Counted from the stretch's first letter, positions 1 to 10,330 are shown. The stretch: DNA of 64,000 nt from Leptidea sinapis (GCF_905404315.1 NC_066286.1:4533501-4597500), one strand, 5' to 3'. Notes: generated by a model from the letters alone, not told the origin. Numbers and translations are program-made.

Positions 1-63
1 AAGATGAATACAGAATCGTCTTTCTACTTGTTTATTCTGCTCGTCGTTCTTGACTACGAAAAC

Positions 64-509
64 GACTATAAAGTTCGCGTGTCCCGGTGTTTGTTACCAA
101 ACTCCTCCGAAACGGTTGAACCGATTTGTACGAAATTTGTTTGCATATCGAGTAGGTCTGACATATATTTTTCATACCCCAAAATGATAAGGGTTATCCA
201 CCCCAAAATACATTTTTCTTATGTTTTTGTAAATTTTTTTATTTTTATTTTATTATGATTCAGCATTCAAAAATACATACAACTTAAAATTTTCGCCCTT
301 CTACCATCTTCAACTATTTGTGTATCGCGATTTTTATATTATTCTGTTCCATCTGTTGCAAGATGGCAATCGAATACAATAATTGTAGTACGATATAATA
401 TTTGGTAGGTCTGAGAATCGGTGCATATATTTATTATACCCCAAAAATTTTAATTATTGAATTTTTTTATAACTTTAATTGGCAATACAACGTTTGCTGG
501 ATCAGCTAT
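64..509 (+). mobile_element. Helitron-like non-autonomous element, family a
   Basis: The left end resembles the family start (TATAAA-TTC-CGTGTC). The right end reads AACGTTTGCTGGATCAGCTA, close to the GGGTCAGCTAG terminus of other copies here. Internal blocks such as GGTAGGTCTGAGAATCGG and ACCCCAAAAATTTTAATTAT recur at 22113-22568, 53346-53722 and, reversed, 60190-60608. There is no TIR and no coding capacity. The Helitron assignment rests on the 5'-TC and 3'-CTAG-like ends and on family resemblance. The short reading frame at the start of the window lies within this non-coding element. Confidence 0.6.
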
Positions 510-576
510 TTATATATACTTTTTTTTTATGGAATAGGAGGATAAACTAGCGTAAGGGTCACCTGTTGTTAAGTGA

Positions 577-1050
577 TCACCGCCGCCCACAATCTCCCGC
601 AACACCAGAGGAATCACAGGAGCGTTGCCGGCCTTTAAGGAAGGTGTACGCACTTTTTTTGAAGGTACACATGTCGTATCGTCCCGGAAACACCGCACAA
701 GGAAGCTCATTCCACAGCTTTGTAGTACGTGGAAGAAAGCTCCTTGAATACCGCACTGTGGAGGACCGCCACACAACCAGATGGTGAGGATGATAACCTA
801 ACTTGTGGCGTGTCGTGCGAAGGTGGAGTTCGGCGGCAGGAATCAGGTTAAACAGCTCTTCGGAACACTCCCCGTGATAAATGCGGTAGAAGACACACAA
901 TGAAGCGACGTCTCTACGCAACGCCAAGTGATCAAGCCGCTCACAGAGTACTGGGTCCCCGACAATTTGAGCTGCTCTGCGTTGCACGTGGTCAAATGGA
1001 TCGAGCTGATACTGGGGTGCGCCAGACCAGAGATGACAGCAATACTCCAT
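577..1050 (-). pseudogene. LINE ORF2 C-terminal domain fragment
   Basis: A 157-codon frame carries the conserved tail of Jockey/CR1-like ORF2 proteins: MEYCCHLWSGAPQYQLDPFD, VQRRAAQIVGDP, HLALRRDVASL, YRIYHGECSEELFNLIP, FLPRTTKLWNELP and FPGRYDMCTFKKSAY. It is the continuation of the frame at 1093-1605, separated from it by a frameshift. The function of this tail in retrotransposition is not established. The AT-rich 3' UTR follows. It is not a host gene. Confidence 0.85.
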
Positions 1051-1092
1051 GTGTGGCCGGACCTGTGTAGAGCGCTAGTATGTGGGCCAGCT

Positions 1093-1605
1093 TCAAGTAT
1101 TGCCGTGCTCTATTAATGACGCCCAGTTATTTTGAAGCCAATTTGGCTTTGCCCTCCAGATGACCACGAAATTGGCAATCGCTCGAGATTTCGAGACCCA
1201 GTATTCCGATACTAGGCGAGGCTTTAAGGGAAGTGTTGTCGAAGAGCGGTGATACGACAAATTTGTTTTTTTAGTGGTAAACGCGCAAACTAGAGTCTTC
1301 TGGGGGTTAAATTGGACAATATTCAACCGGTATACCAGAAGATCACCTGCCGACCGACCATGGCGAAACCCGTATTGTCGGTCGTTGATCAACTGGTGAC
1401 CCTCTAGGTATACCAAGAGCTGACGGCTAATTATGCTCTCCATGATTTTGGAGAGCAGGGAGGTAATAGCAATAGGCCTGTAGTTTGCCGGATCCGAACT
1501 GTCTCCTTTTTTTTGGATCGGATGGATAAGGGCTGACATCCATGAGTTAGGGACTACGCCTTTAGAATAAGAGTGCCGGAACAAACGCGTTAGCACCGGC
1601 GTCAA
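1093..1605 (-). pseudogene. LINE reverse transcriptase fragment, palm deleted
   Basis: The frame starts with a typical reverse transcriptase fingers region: VPNSWMSALIHPIQKKGD, then NYRPIAITS and RQYGFRHGRSAGDLL, which are motifs before the catalytic palm. It then jumps directly to VQFNPQKTLVCAFT, which in this class lies after the YADD/FADD box. About 100 or more residues including the catalytic aspartates are therefore missing. A frameshift near 1275 follows: the true continuation (SPLFDNTSLKASPSIGILGL) is found in another frame and then meets a stop. It cannot encode an active enzyme. What is seen is the motif order; the deletion size is inferred from family architecture. Confidence 0.8.
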
Positions 1606-1817
1606 CTCATATATAACATTGTCATCGCTCCTTCATTGTAGGGCAAACTTTCAAGTAAATCGCACGCTTAAGACTGTGAGATAAATACTGGCATACATAG
1701 ATATAGACTAAGCTAAAAGCGTGTAAATATTTTACATTTATCTGACTAAGACGATGCATATACATTATAACAATATTTATTATGTATGTCAATTAAATCA
1801 TAGAAATTATAATCATA

Positions 1818-2035
1818 AATTTTGTCCCATTCGGTGTCGAGACTCTTGGTCCGTGGGGTACTTGCGCTATAAGGCTTTTTAAGGAAATAGCTAACAGGTT
1901 AGTCGACATGACAGGAGACTGAAGAGCTGGCAGCTACCTCGGACACAGAATTAGTCTAGCTATTCAAAGAGGGAACGCTTCCAGTATCTTCGGAACCTTA
2001 CCAAAATGTAATCCTTTTGATATTATATTTTAGTT
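1818..2035 (+). mobile_element. LINE 3' end, family D copy 1
   Basis: Conceptual translation on the plus strand gives VPFGVETLGPWGTCAIRLF, then AGSYLGHRISLAIQRGNASS and IFGTLP, with one in-frame stop between them. This is a conserved C-terminal block of ORF2-type proteins of one LINE lineage. Three more copies lie at 12015, 19118 and 26965. The 3' limit is approximate because the following DNA is simple AT-rich sequence. The clade is not assigned. Confidence 0.7.
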
Positions 2036-2564
2036 ATCATATTATATTTTTTAAGGTTTGTGATTTAGATTCTGTTTAAATTTGTAATTATTAATTTTTT
2101 TTATTTAAGTTAGTTATTTCATAAAATGTGCATCTAATTTAATGTATTTCTAATATATTATTACTATTTGTAATTTGTATAGGATACTAGTAGACGATAA
2201 ACGACAAAAATTGTTAAACTAATTTAAATATTAAATCATATAAAAAACATTGTTGTGCAAGTTGTGTTAATTATAATGAAAATTTAATCACACCCTGAGA
2301 TTTACATCTGAGGGAGTGTGTTTATTATTCAAACCTTTCAGGAAATATCTGGGCTCCGGATAAGAGCGCGTAGTGGAAAATATTCTATAAATTTCTAAAC
2401 TTATTTACTATTTATGTGCGAAAACATTATGCATGAATATTGTCATGCTATTTGTTGTTTGATAGTTCACTTACTGCTTCATTTTTGTGCAGACGAGGAA
2501 AATACATTTAAGTATTGAAGATCTCGAAACGGGGCCCATATTATGAGGGGTCTCGGGTGTCCAT

Positions 2565-2990
2565 TTACGGACACCGGATATTTACATCGGATACAGGGAT
2601 TCCGTCGATTGAGTTTTTATTTTTATATATAAGAGAGGGCAAACGGACAAGAGGCTCACGGGATGGGGAGAGGTGAGGCAACCGCCCATGGACATCCGCA
2701 ACATCAGGTGTCAGGTATGCTCTTTTCTTGAAGGTCCCTAAGTTGTATCTGTTCGGGAAAACCGCAGCCGGTAATTGATTCCACAAAGTGGCTGTGCGAG
2801 CAAAGAAATTTCTTGCAAAACGCGCGGTTGTGGAATGCCAGACGTCAATGTGATACAGGTTGTACTTTGCACGTAATGTCCGGTGGTGGATTCTGGCCGC
2901 TGAAATCAACACGAACAGCTCCCCTGAGCACTCCCCGTGATAAATGCGATCAAAGATGCAGAGAAGACACAAATCTCTACGCAACGCCAA
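2565..2990 (-). pseudogene. LINE ORF2 C-terminal domain fragment
   Basis: It contains LALRRDLCLLCIFDRIYHGE, CSGELFVLISAA, FFARTATLWNQLPAAVFPNR and NLGTFKKRAY, matching position by position the C-terminus at 577-1050. The end of the frame runs into 3' non-coding sequence. Upstream, at 3308-3126 on the same strand, a second frame has GILGVDISSDVHFCGLWKE and KKLGVLSKARHYF, the segment just before this one in intact elements. The break between the two frames shows decay. Confidence 0.8.
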
Positions 2991-3375
2991 AGAATCAAGC
3001 CAATAGGAGATGACTTGATCGTCGATGATTCGAGCCTCTCTTCTTTGTATGCGGTCAAATGGAAGAAGCTGTTACTGGGGCGCGCCCGCCCAGAGGTGGG
3101 AACAGTACTCCATGTGAGGTCAAATTTACGCCTTATATAGTTGCAGGCGGTGGCTTATAATGAAGTAGTGTCTCGCCTTACTGAGTACACCAAGCTTTTT
3201 AGAGTACAGTTTGGCTGTCTCTTTCCAGAGACCACAGAAATGAACGTCGCTTGATATATCGACGCCAAGTATGCCAATACATGCTGTGGCAGTTATAGAA
3301 GTGATCACGAATCGAGGGGAAAGGACAAAGGAAGACTTGTTAGCGGTGAACGCACAAACTTTTGGATGCCAAATT
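2610..3375 (-). mobile_element. Decayed LINE (Jockey/CR1-like), second subfamily
   Basis: Same class as the element at 521-1612 but clearly diverged. It is 5'-truncated after the reverse transcriptase palm. The 3' end, near 2610-2640, reads into a GGGCAAACGGACAAGAGGCT segment. Related fragments of this subfamily, with the ATGACTTGATCGTCGATGAT block, occur at 21460-21560 and 51640-51760. Confidence 0.8.
3126..3308 (-). pseudogene. LINE ORF2 thumb-region fragment
   Basis: The motifs are IGILGVDISSDVHF and AKLYSKKLGVLSKARHYF, then LQLYKA. These correspond to the region between the reverse transcriptase palm and the C-terminal domain in the same family. It continues into the frame at 2565-2990 after a frameshift. 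Confidence 0.7.
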
Positions 3376-3389
3376 TAATTTGAAAATGT

Positions 3390-4890
3390 GCAGCAGTCGC
3401 TCAGTATCAATAACATTATCGAAAACATTAATTGACGCAGTATTTCAAAGATATATTGATAATATTAAGACCAAAGTATTTATTTCATACTTTAGTTACC
3501 ATAAGCCTCTTGTATCATTTATCGAAAATGTAAGCTGAGTCTGAATAAGTCTATGTAATATATACTAAAATATAAAATAATTATCTAACATGGTATCACT
3601 ATGATCACTACTAAAGCTTACAATTATCCCCTTCCCGAAATTTTACATTCGTCTCATTATTTTACCACGTGTAATTGCACACCTGTTTTTTTAATACGAC
3701 AGAGTGATTCAATCCTGATATTTGAGATGTTTCTAATGTGATGTCGTCAATAAACATTTTTATTTGCACTTAAATTGCAAACGATCAATTATTTTGTTCT
3801 ATGTCGTAGATTTCAGCCAGTACCACAGTATTGTACACCTTAAAAAGGTCTACAAAAAAGTCCACGTGGTATATATTTATTTATTATAGATAACACACAT
3901 TAACCATTTTTTATCCTTTACTTTTTACTTATTTATTTATTTATTAGAAAAAGGCTTACCAACTAGACATACAATTAATATTATGACTACTTATAATGTA
4001 ACATTTCTTATATTTAATACTTGTATATCTAACTTATAGGTATGCACAGCGTTGCCTTCATTTATTAATGTAAGTAAAGTAATTACACTAACTACTACAA
4101 TATGTATGTTTACCATTACTAAAAACTATAATTTAATACATCCAAATTATAAGGGTTAAAAAGCGCATTTTTTAAAATTGCCAAATATATTAAAATTTAT
4201 ATCTATACTACCATTACTATGGAATTTACTGTTATATAATTTTGAAATAAGTTGGATAGGTGAATTTGAGCCATAATTGTTTGTACTTGAAATAATGGCT
4301 TATTTACGAAGCGATTTTAAGCAATACAGCATTAACTCTTATCCAATTTAGTACCTAAAATACATTGTGCATTTAATATAGATTATTATGGCCGTTTAAA
4401 GCATGCAATTCAAATGAATATTTTCGCAGATATTACAGATATAAAATGCAGGGACACAGCGGCTGCGCCGGTACCGGTGGAGAAAGCATTAGAATGAGTA
4501 TCACCAAGATTATAAAGTATTGCAATCTACAATACATACTTTAGTATTTTATCGTTGTTTATTGTTGATGTATTTATATCTGAACGGGATCTAACGGGAT
4601 TATATTCTTATATGATTATATACTCGGAAATTATATTTTCTTATTATCGTGCACATAGTTCGATGTTGCGCATGCGTTCACAAAGTTCGATTTCGCGCAT
4701 GCATTTGCGTTCTCAAAGTACCACTTTCCCACACGTTGACAAGAGCTTGCGGGAGAGTAGCTGAGCGTGCGGGAATGTTTGAAAATAATTATAGTGGTCG
4801 AACTTTGCGCAACTTAATAGGAACAATAGTATACTGTTATGTAATGTACTATTATTTAAGTTTAACTATTAACTTTTTACAGTTAATAAA
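3390..4890. other. AT-rich sequence without recognisable gene
   Basis: There is no coding frame with known motifs and no convincing repeat boundary. A short GC-richer patch at about 4650-4820 contains two copies of AGTTCGAT...GCGCATGC spaced about 30 bp apart (TTGCGCATGCGTTC and TTCGCGCATGCATT). I cannot assign a function to it. Confidence 0.5.
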
Positions 4891-4892
4891 AT

Positions 4893-5327
4893 TTAAGAAA
4901 CAATCATTTTATACGTACCTGATGATGATGATGATGATGTCCTCTCTCTCATGCGCTCTCTTGCATGAGCGCGAGCATGACTCGCAAAACCAAATTTTGT
5001 TTTGAAGGTCCTATTGCAAGAAGCGCAGTAAAGAGGCCCAGTTGAATTGCGAGTATAGTTGTAGAAGGGCTTGGGTCGAGTTTTTCGAATCAGGCGTTTG
5101 GCGTCAAGGTCTTCAAGACGGGAACGCTCAAAGTTTTCTATACCCGTGTTGCCAGCAGTTCGCCACTCCGACCTCTGCGTTGCAAGCTCCTCCCATGACT
5201 CACTAGACATGCCAATAGCAGTCAAGTGGCGTTTTAAAACATCCCTGTAATGCAGAAACTGAGCTAAGCTCAGAGTAAAATAACTTTTTTGGTAATCTGG
5301 AAGACTCCATGCGTACAAGGTAGACAC
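4893..5327 (-). pseudogene. LINE ORF2 C-terminus with C2H2 zinc finger
   Basis: The coherent part begins around YRDVLKRHLTAIGM and includes ESWEELATQRSEWRTAGNTG and IENFERSRL. It ends with a finger of the form C-x2-C-x12-H-x3-H (CASC...HARAH), probably binding nucleic acid. The frame then reads through the (CAT)n tail as a serine run and into flanking DNA, so the natural stop is missing or lies elsewhere. The first 35 or so residues are out of frame. Confidence 0.8.
4921..4939 (+). repeat. (GAT)n microsatellite, LINE 3' tail
   Basis: Six perfect GAT units plus one base mark the 3' tail of the minus-strand LINE that extends from here to about 8390. Confidence 0.8.
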
Positions 5328-5670
5328 ACCAGCGTAGTTGGCCTTTCATTAGCATACACTCCATTCCAGCGAGCTTAGCTCGACGTAGAACCTCCGAGTT
5401 TGGCACACGATCCTGCCATCTCACCCGAAGAATCGCCCGAAGACACTTCATGTGGAAGGTATCAAGGCGTCTGATATCTCCCTTGTAAAGACACCAGGTC
5501 TCCGAGGCATAGAGCAACAATGGTAAGATTATGGCCCTGTAGACAGCGAGTTTTGTGTGGAGTTTCAGGTTATGTGATTTACAAACTCGTCGGTTAAGAC
5601 CACCGAAAGCTGCAGCTGCTTTGGCGACTCGCGCAGAGATCTCAGACTCTAGACGATTATCACTGCGCAA
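5203..5670 (-). pseudogene. LINE ORF2 connection region
   Basis: It contains SEISARVAKAAAAFGGLNRR, KLAVYRAIILPLLLYASETW, FHMKCLRAILRVRWQDRVP, then EVLRRAKLAGMECMLMKGQL and RLPKKLFYSEL. This pattern follows the reverse transcriptase in LINEs of this type. A coherent upstream extension (YLGTILRSDNRL) overlaps the previous frame, placing a frameshift near 5680. The last residues after about 5340 are out of frame. Confidence 0.8.
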
Positions 5671-6238
5671 AATAGTTCCAAGGTACTATTGGCAGTGGTT
5701 TTCCTCGTAGATAAACAACACCATCGTCCGCAGATTTACCTTTCGCAGGTTGTTTTAGAATCTGGGTCTTAGAAGCACTGATTACTAAGCCGAATTTACG
5801 ACAGGACTCATCTAATTTGTCCAAAAAACTCTGTAGGTCGTTCAAACTGTCAGCCATAAGGCAGACATCGTCGGCATACAGAACAATTATTACTGAAACA
5901 GAGTCTATTTTGCGTTTTGCTCTGAGACGTGCAAGGTTGAAAACGCTTTTGTCCATGCGGACATTTATGGTAATCTTGTCATTACAGCTTTTAAGAGCGT
6001 CATTCATTACTGCAGCGAAGTAGATTGCGAAAAGGGTCGGAGCCATTACACAGCCTTGCTTGACATCGCTAGTGACCGGGAACGGGTTTGTGAAGTTGTT
6101 TTCGTGGCGCACACGGGCTGTCATGCCTTCGTGGTACTGGCGCACTATATTCACGAACTTTGCAGGACAGCCACATTTTTCTAGAACAATCCAGAGGGCG
6201 GTCCTAGAAACACGGTCATAGGCCTTTTCCAGGTCCAC
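5660..6238 (-). pseudogene. LINE reverse transcriptase catalytic region
   Basis: It is in frame with the upstream endonuclease frame, separated only by the TGA at 6320-6322. Motifs: VDLEKAYDRVSRTALW (box A, first catalytic Asp), SDVKQGCVMAPTLFAIYF (box B), YADDVCLMAD at residues 121-130 (box C, catalytic pair present) and GLVISASKTQIL (box D). All core reverse transcriptase residues are retained. The open part starts with GTG inside a longer frame, so 6238 is not a true start. A frameshift at about 5680 leads into the next segment. Confidence 0.85.
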
Positions 6239-6319
6239 AAAACATAAATAGAGGTCGCAGTGTTGTTCAAAACTTTTTTCTTGAAGTTGCTTGATTACAA
6301 AGATGGCATCAACCGTACC

Positions 6320-7477
6320 TCATTTAGGTCTGAACCCGCACTGAGTCTCCGGAAGGAAGCATTCAGCTAAATTACTAAGGCAACTTTTGATGATGTGCGT
6401 CTGAATTTTGCCAGCTGTGGAAAGCAATGCAATGCCTCTAAACGAGCCACAATCAGAGAGGTCCCCTTTGCCTTCATATAGCTTGCTAATAGAAGCATCC
6501 TTCCAGTCCTGTGGAACCATCTCACAAATCAGTTTGATAAGTTCAAAAAGTCTGGACCTGATACTCGGTCCACCGTATTTGAAAATTTCAGAAGACAGAC
6601 TGTTTTCAACAAGCTGCCGTATTTCCACATCAGAATCATCGAACCAGTCTTGATGTTTTTTATGTGGTGTGCCAATAACTCGCTGAGAAACACCATAGAG
6701 ATCCTTGGAATATGTACGCCACCTGGCATCCACTGAGGTATTGTCATCAGTGCTGGGCATTGCTGCCTCAAATTCCGCATCTAGCTCACGACACAGTCCC
6801 TCATCACGCACCAAACGCGCACAAGCAAGTCGAGCTGGAATCCTGTGTTCTGCTCTAGGCGGAGGCTTGTAGTAAAGCCTCATCCTGGATCTAATAAGAC
6901 GATGGTTAGTCCAGCCTTGGGCACCACGCATTGCTCTTGTAATAAGTACATCTCTCAGGTCTCGCCGGCGTACAATGATGTAATCAAGAAGATGCCAGTG
7001 CCCAGAGCGTGGGTGCATCCAAGATGTCTTGTATTTATCGGGTAGCCTGAAGAATGTGTTTGTTATGCTGAGGTTGAATTCGGAGCATAACGTCAGGAGA
7101 GCAACACCGTTGGTGTTGCACTTATCTACTCCATGTCTCCCCAGTACGTTCTCCCAGGCGATATATTTTGTGCCAACACGCGCATTAAAGTCACCCAGCA
7201 GAATCAACTTGTCACAATCTGGAATCCCCAGCAAAACATCACGCAGATTCTCATAAAATTGAAGTTTGTCCTCATCAGGTGTTGTCATAGTAGGCGCATA
7301 CACGCTTAGAAGATGTAGGTATTTCCAGGGAGCCATGTGGAGTCGTAGTGTCATGAGCCTGTCATTGATCCCTTTTGGAGGCGATCTAGCGATGTTGTTT
7401 CGGATCGCAAATCCAACACCATTTGCGGCTCGTTCATTTGCAGGTTTACCCTCGCAGTAATACGTATATCCACCCAA
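6320..7477 (-). pseudogene. LINE AP-endonuclease and reverse transcriptase N-part
   Basis: Residues 55-63 (LHLLSVYAP), 93-102 (LLGDFNARVG) and 164-170 (LDYIIVR) mark an AP-endonuclease domain. Intact members of this nuclease fold end in an S/T-D-H motif, but here residues 189-194 read WTNHRL, so the aspartate is replaced. After a linker that looks about 170 residues too short, residues 346-357 (FRGIALLSTAGK) and 379-384 (QCGFRP) begin the reverse transcriptase. The frame ends at a TGA codon where the family has arginine or a similar residue. The same frame continues beyond the stop (GTVDAIFVIKQLQEKSFEQ) into the segment at 5660-6238, so this is a single nonsense lesion. Confidence 0.85.
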
Positions 7478-7704
7478 TTCCTCACAGAGCTCACCGCTAT
7501 CCGATTAATGTCGATGTTATAACGGGACAATTCACGCGCTATGAGTGCAGTTTTCCTCTCAGGACAGAGGTTGTTTTCATTGTCCAGTAACGTTCTTACG
7601 TTCCACGCAGCTAAATATAAGAATGCATTTAATTTATTATTATGTTTCTTTCGACCGCTTTTAATTGGTGACCAGATGACCGCGGTTAGCCACCTGGGTT
7701 GCAT
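7351..7704 (-). pseudogene. LINE endonuclease N-terminus
   Basis: The useful part is FLYLAAWNVRTLLDN followed by PERKTALIARELSRYNIDI. This is the start of an exonuclease/endonuclease/phosphatase fold domain: W-N-V-R at strand 1, then the region that normally leads to the catalytic glutamate. The coherent protein switches to the frame of 6320-7477 at about 7480. The rest of this frame is therefore out-of-frame shadow. Confidence 0.75.
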
Positions 7705-8390
7705 TGAGGCGAGCTTTGTTTAGGCCACCTTTTCTAGGCCCCTCCCCGGATTGGGGTAAGCAGTGCGATCCCTAAATAGGGCTGCTTTGTCGTCGGGTGA
7801 GCTGCCGTACCAGTTCTCTCGCCTCTAGTGAGTTCCAATACGACCATCACCACACAACCGCCGTACGTGCAAAGATCTAGCTAGGGACCAAACTCACCTG
7901 CTCAGTGCCCACCGCCAGTCCTCATCGCCGCAGGACTTGCACTCTCCGTCCAGTAATGAGCCAAGGGTCATCAGCGCGGGAATATATTAAAGTGGGTAAG
8001 CATTTGCGCATACACGAGCCCACTCTCTCGTCTTCCAGTCCTTGTTACCAGTGGGGCGGGAGTCCGCTACGACTGATTAGCACTAGAAGATGCAGTGACT
8101 GGCCGCATATCTCTTGGATCCCGACATACGCCCTATCAGGCATGTCACAGGTGCCCTGCTGCAGCGCCACGGTCGCCGGGTTTGAAGCCATATTGACGGT
8201 GTCCGCCTTCCGAGCCGCTGCAGACTTTATGCAATTTATAGGGAAATCAGCCCATTAAACTAAGTTTGTGAAACTCAATCCCCTTCACTGGATTTAGCCC
8301 GTGGATCGACACGGTTTACCGGGATACGGCCGCTGCATGCACAACAGCTACTTGGAGCCACCAGTGAACAGATTTATGGAATGTTTATAA

Positions 8391-10000
8391 TGTAGACAGA
8401 ATCCACCATCTGCGATACAGATCGATCGGTAGTATTCTGCAAGATTCCACAGTAAAACATCCCACTTATATCCCAAAATATATCCATAAGTACCTACTAC
8501 GTACTCAGTTATGTGTGTACGCGGACGAAGACGCGGGTATCAGCTAGTCTATAATAATCACTGCAAGGGCCCACAAACTCTGAAAGATAGTACTAAAGTC
8601 AAAACTTTTAAAAGTTAACAAATCTCAAAGTTAAAGTGCAATAAATAATAACGCTCGGTACGTGAACACGAGGGCTCATCTTAATCAGGGGCTTAACGGT
8701 CCAACTTGGGATATTTTTCAAACTTACGAATTGGCCCCATTAAGTGCAAGACGAAGATAACTCTGATATCCAGTCTACTGTACTGTACTGATTTCTAAAG
8801 GACCTGAGTGTGCCTAATGTACTTTGAGATAAGAGAATCCAATATACGAATCACTAAAATTTATGATATCACTTACGGAGGATTGAATATAATCTACATT
8901 TATATCAATAGATCTTTTTATTTCAACTTCTACAAGCCTTTTTATTTCAAAGTTAAAGTTTTCGCTTTTATCGTAATATAGAAGTGTTCTTTTATTTTAT
9001 GATTTGTGGACTAGTAAATAGTATTTGATGATTGATGCATCTTCTGTGTTGTACTCTAAGTATGCAATAAGTATAACTATGTTTTTACTTATTTATTTAC
9101 ATTTTTTTACTAACTCGTGTAAGGCAAATGCCTTATACGAGTTAGTAAAAAAATAGTAATTGACGTTAGTGTATTTTGTTGCATCACTTTGCATATATTG
9201 TAATTGAAATGATTTGTAAAATGAAATTGAAAATAAGAATCTGTAATACCATTCTTTTTTGAAATGAGCAACCTTGGAGTTTCTTGGTCGTTCTTCTCTA
9301 AGGAAATCTGCCTTCCGAACGAGCTGTATGAAAAGATGACATATTTCAGGTGAAATGATATTTACCTACGAAATATAATATTTTTGTTTGTTTGTTTGTT
9401 TATAGTAAAAATAGAAGCCGTCATATAAAAAGATAAAAAAGTTGATATTGATATTGTTTCAGACAATATTTCGCCATTAAAATGCAATTAATTTCAACTA
9501 TATTCATAAAATATTTTTTTTGTAAATTGAATTTTTGTGATATGATGCTTGTTTTAATTATTATAAAATATTATTGATTTCTTATTCATTTACGTTTAAT
9601 TCAATTTGTAAATATTCCGATAAAGTTTCCATTCATTTTAATTCATTATGTGTGTGTAACACCTTTAATTAAGCCAACACTTAGAATTTATTATTTATTG
9701 TAATAATATTATTATACTTTTCTTAGAGTTTGTCTTGTTAGTGTTAAATAAATAAATATGAGTATATAGCGGAACAGAAATGTATTTAATTAAGTCATCA
9801 AATTTTTGGTCTTCTGAATCATAAGCCATCCAAATTATTTAGTTGAAATAGTATTAATATACCTAGTTCGATAAAATGTTCTACCTACTACTAAAATGCG
9901 CCATTTTATGAAGGATTGTATCCTAAATAAAATCTTAATATATAAATTGAATGATGTTTTGAAATTAAAAGAATCCTATTGGGAATCGCTACCATTGGCC
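8391..10000. other. AT-rich intergenic sequence
   Basis: No gene is recognisable. It contains a near-perfect palindrome (9102-9153) and a short (TTTG)n run at about 9386-9402. Confidence 0.5.
9102..9153. repeat. Near-perfect palindrome, 25 bp arms
   Basis: The left arm at 9102-9126 and right arm at 9129-9153 are reverse complements with one mismatch (G opposite T). They are separated by two bases. In RNA the mismatch would be a G-U wobble. It starts TTTTTTTACTAACTCGT and ends ACGAGTTAGTAAAAAAA. No similar sequence was seen elsewhere in the window. Confidence 0.9.
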
Positions 10001-10310
10001 TTTTTTTAATAAAATAAGAGACGAGACGAGCAGTACGTTCAGCTGATGGTAATTGATACGCACTACCCATTAAAATGCATGCCGCTCAGGAATCTTGAAA
10101 AACACAAAAATTCTGAGCGGCGCTACTATTGCGCTCGTCACCTTGAGACATACGACGTTAAGTCTCATTTGCCCAGTAGCTTCACTAGCTACGGCGTCCT
10201 TGAGACCGAAATACAGTAATGTTTACACATTACTGCTTCACGGCAGAAATAGGCACCGTTGTGGTACCCATAATCTAGCCGGCTTCCTGTGCAAAGGAGC
10301 CTCCCACTGG
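10001..10310 (-). repeat. 310 bp dispersed repeat (family A), full length
   Basis: Family A runs from CCAGTGGGAGGCTCCTTTGC to an A-rich end CTCGTCCCTTATTTTCAT(A)n. It includes GGCGCCGTAGCTAG and a hairpin built on CCGCTCAG...CTGAGCGG. Here it lies with the A-rich end on the left. I take the A-rich end as 3', so this copy is minus. The one-sided A-rich end suggests a SINE or LINE-tail origin, but I see no tRNA A/B boxes. There is no coding potential. Confidence 0.85.
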
Positions 10311-10330
10311 TAAAAAAGGTCTGTACAGGC

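Larger units (their letters stand above)
521..1612 (-). mobile_element. Decayed LINE (Jockey/CR1-like), 5'-truncated and internally deleted
   Basis: The minus strand reads from the fingers region of a reverse transcriptase through the C-terminal domain to a 3' UTR ending in TTCCATAAAAAAA at about 521. The same C-terminal and 3' sequence recurs near 2.6, 24.4, 29.4, 42.7, 49.8, 54.1, 56.2, 60.8 and 62.5 kb, so this is a high-copy family here. The copy is 5'-truncated at about 1612 and lacks the catalytic centre of the reverse transcriptase. The 3' end nearly abuts the Helitron-like element that ends at 509. Confidence 0.85.
4921..8390 (-). mobile_element. Near full-length APE-type LINE with terminal C2H2 finger, disabled
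   Basis: On the minus strand the order is: GC-rich 5' leader (about 8390-7705), AP-endonuclease (about 7640-6640), reverse transcriptase (about 6630-5700), connection and C-terminal region, C2H2 finger, then a (CAT)n tail at 4921-4939. Lesions I can see are a frameshift near 7480, one TGA codon at 6320-6322, frameshifts near 5680 and 5240, and a likely in-frame deletion in the endonuclease-RT linker near 6600. The 5' end is judged from base composition only. The lineage is not assigned. RTE elements also have trinucleotide tails, but those at 38.6 kb are clearly different. Confidence 0.85.

Noticed and set aside
2180..2560. Possible continuation of family D or an LTR
   Set aside because: The AT-rich sequence has no terminal repeat, primer-binding site or shared block that I could support.
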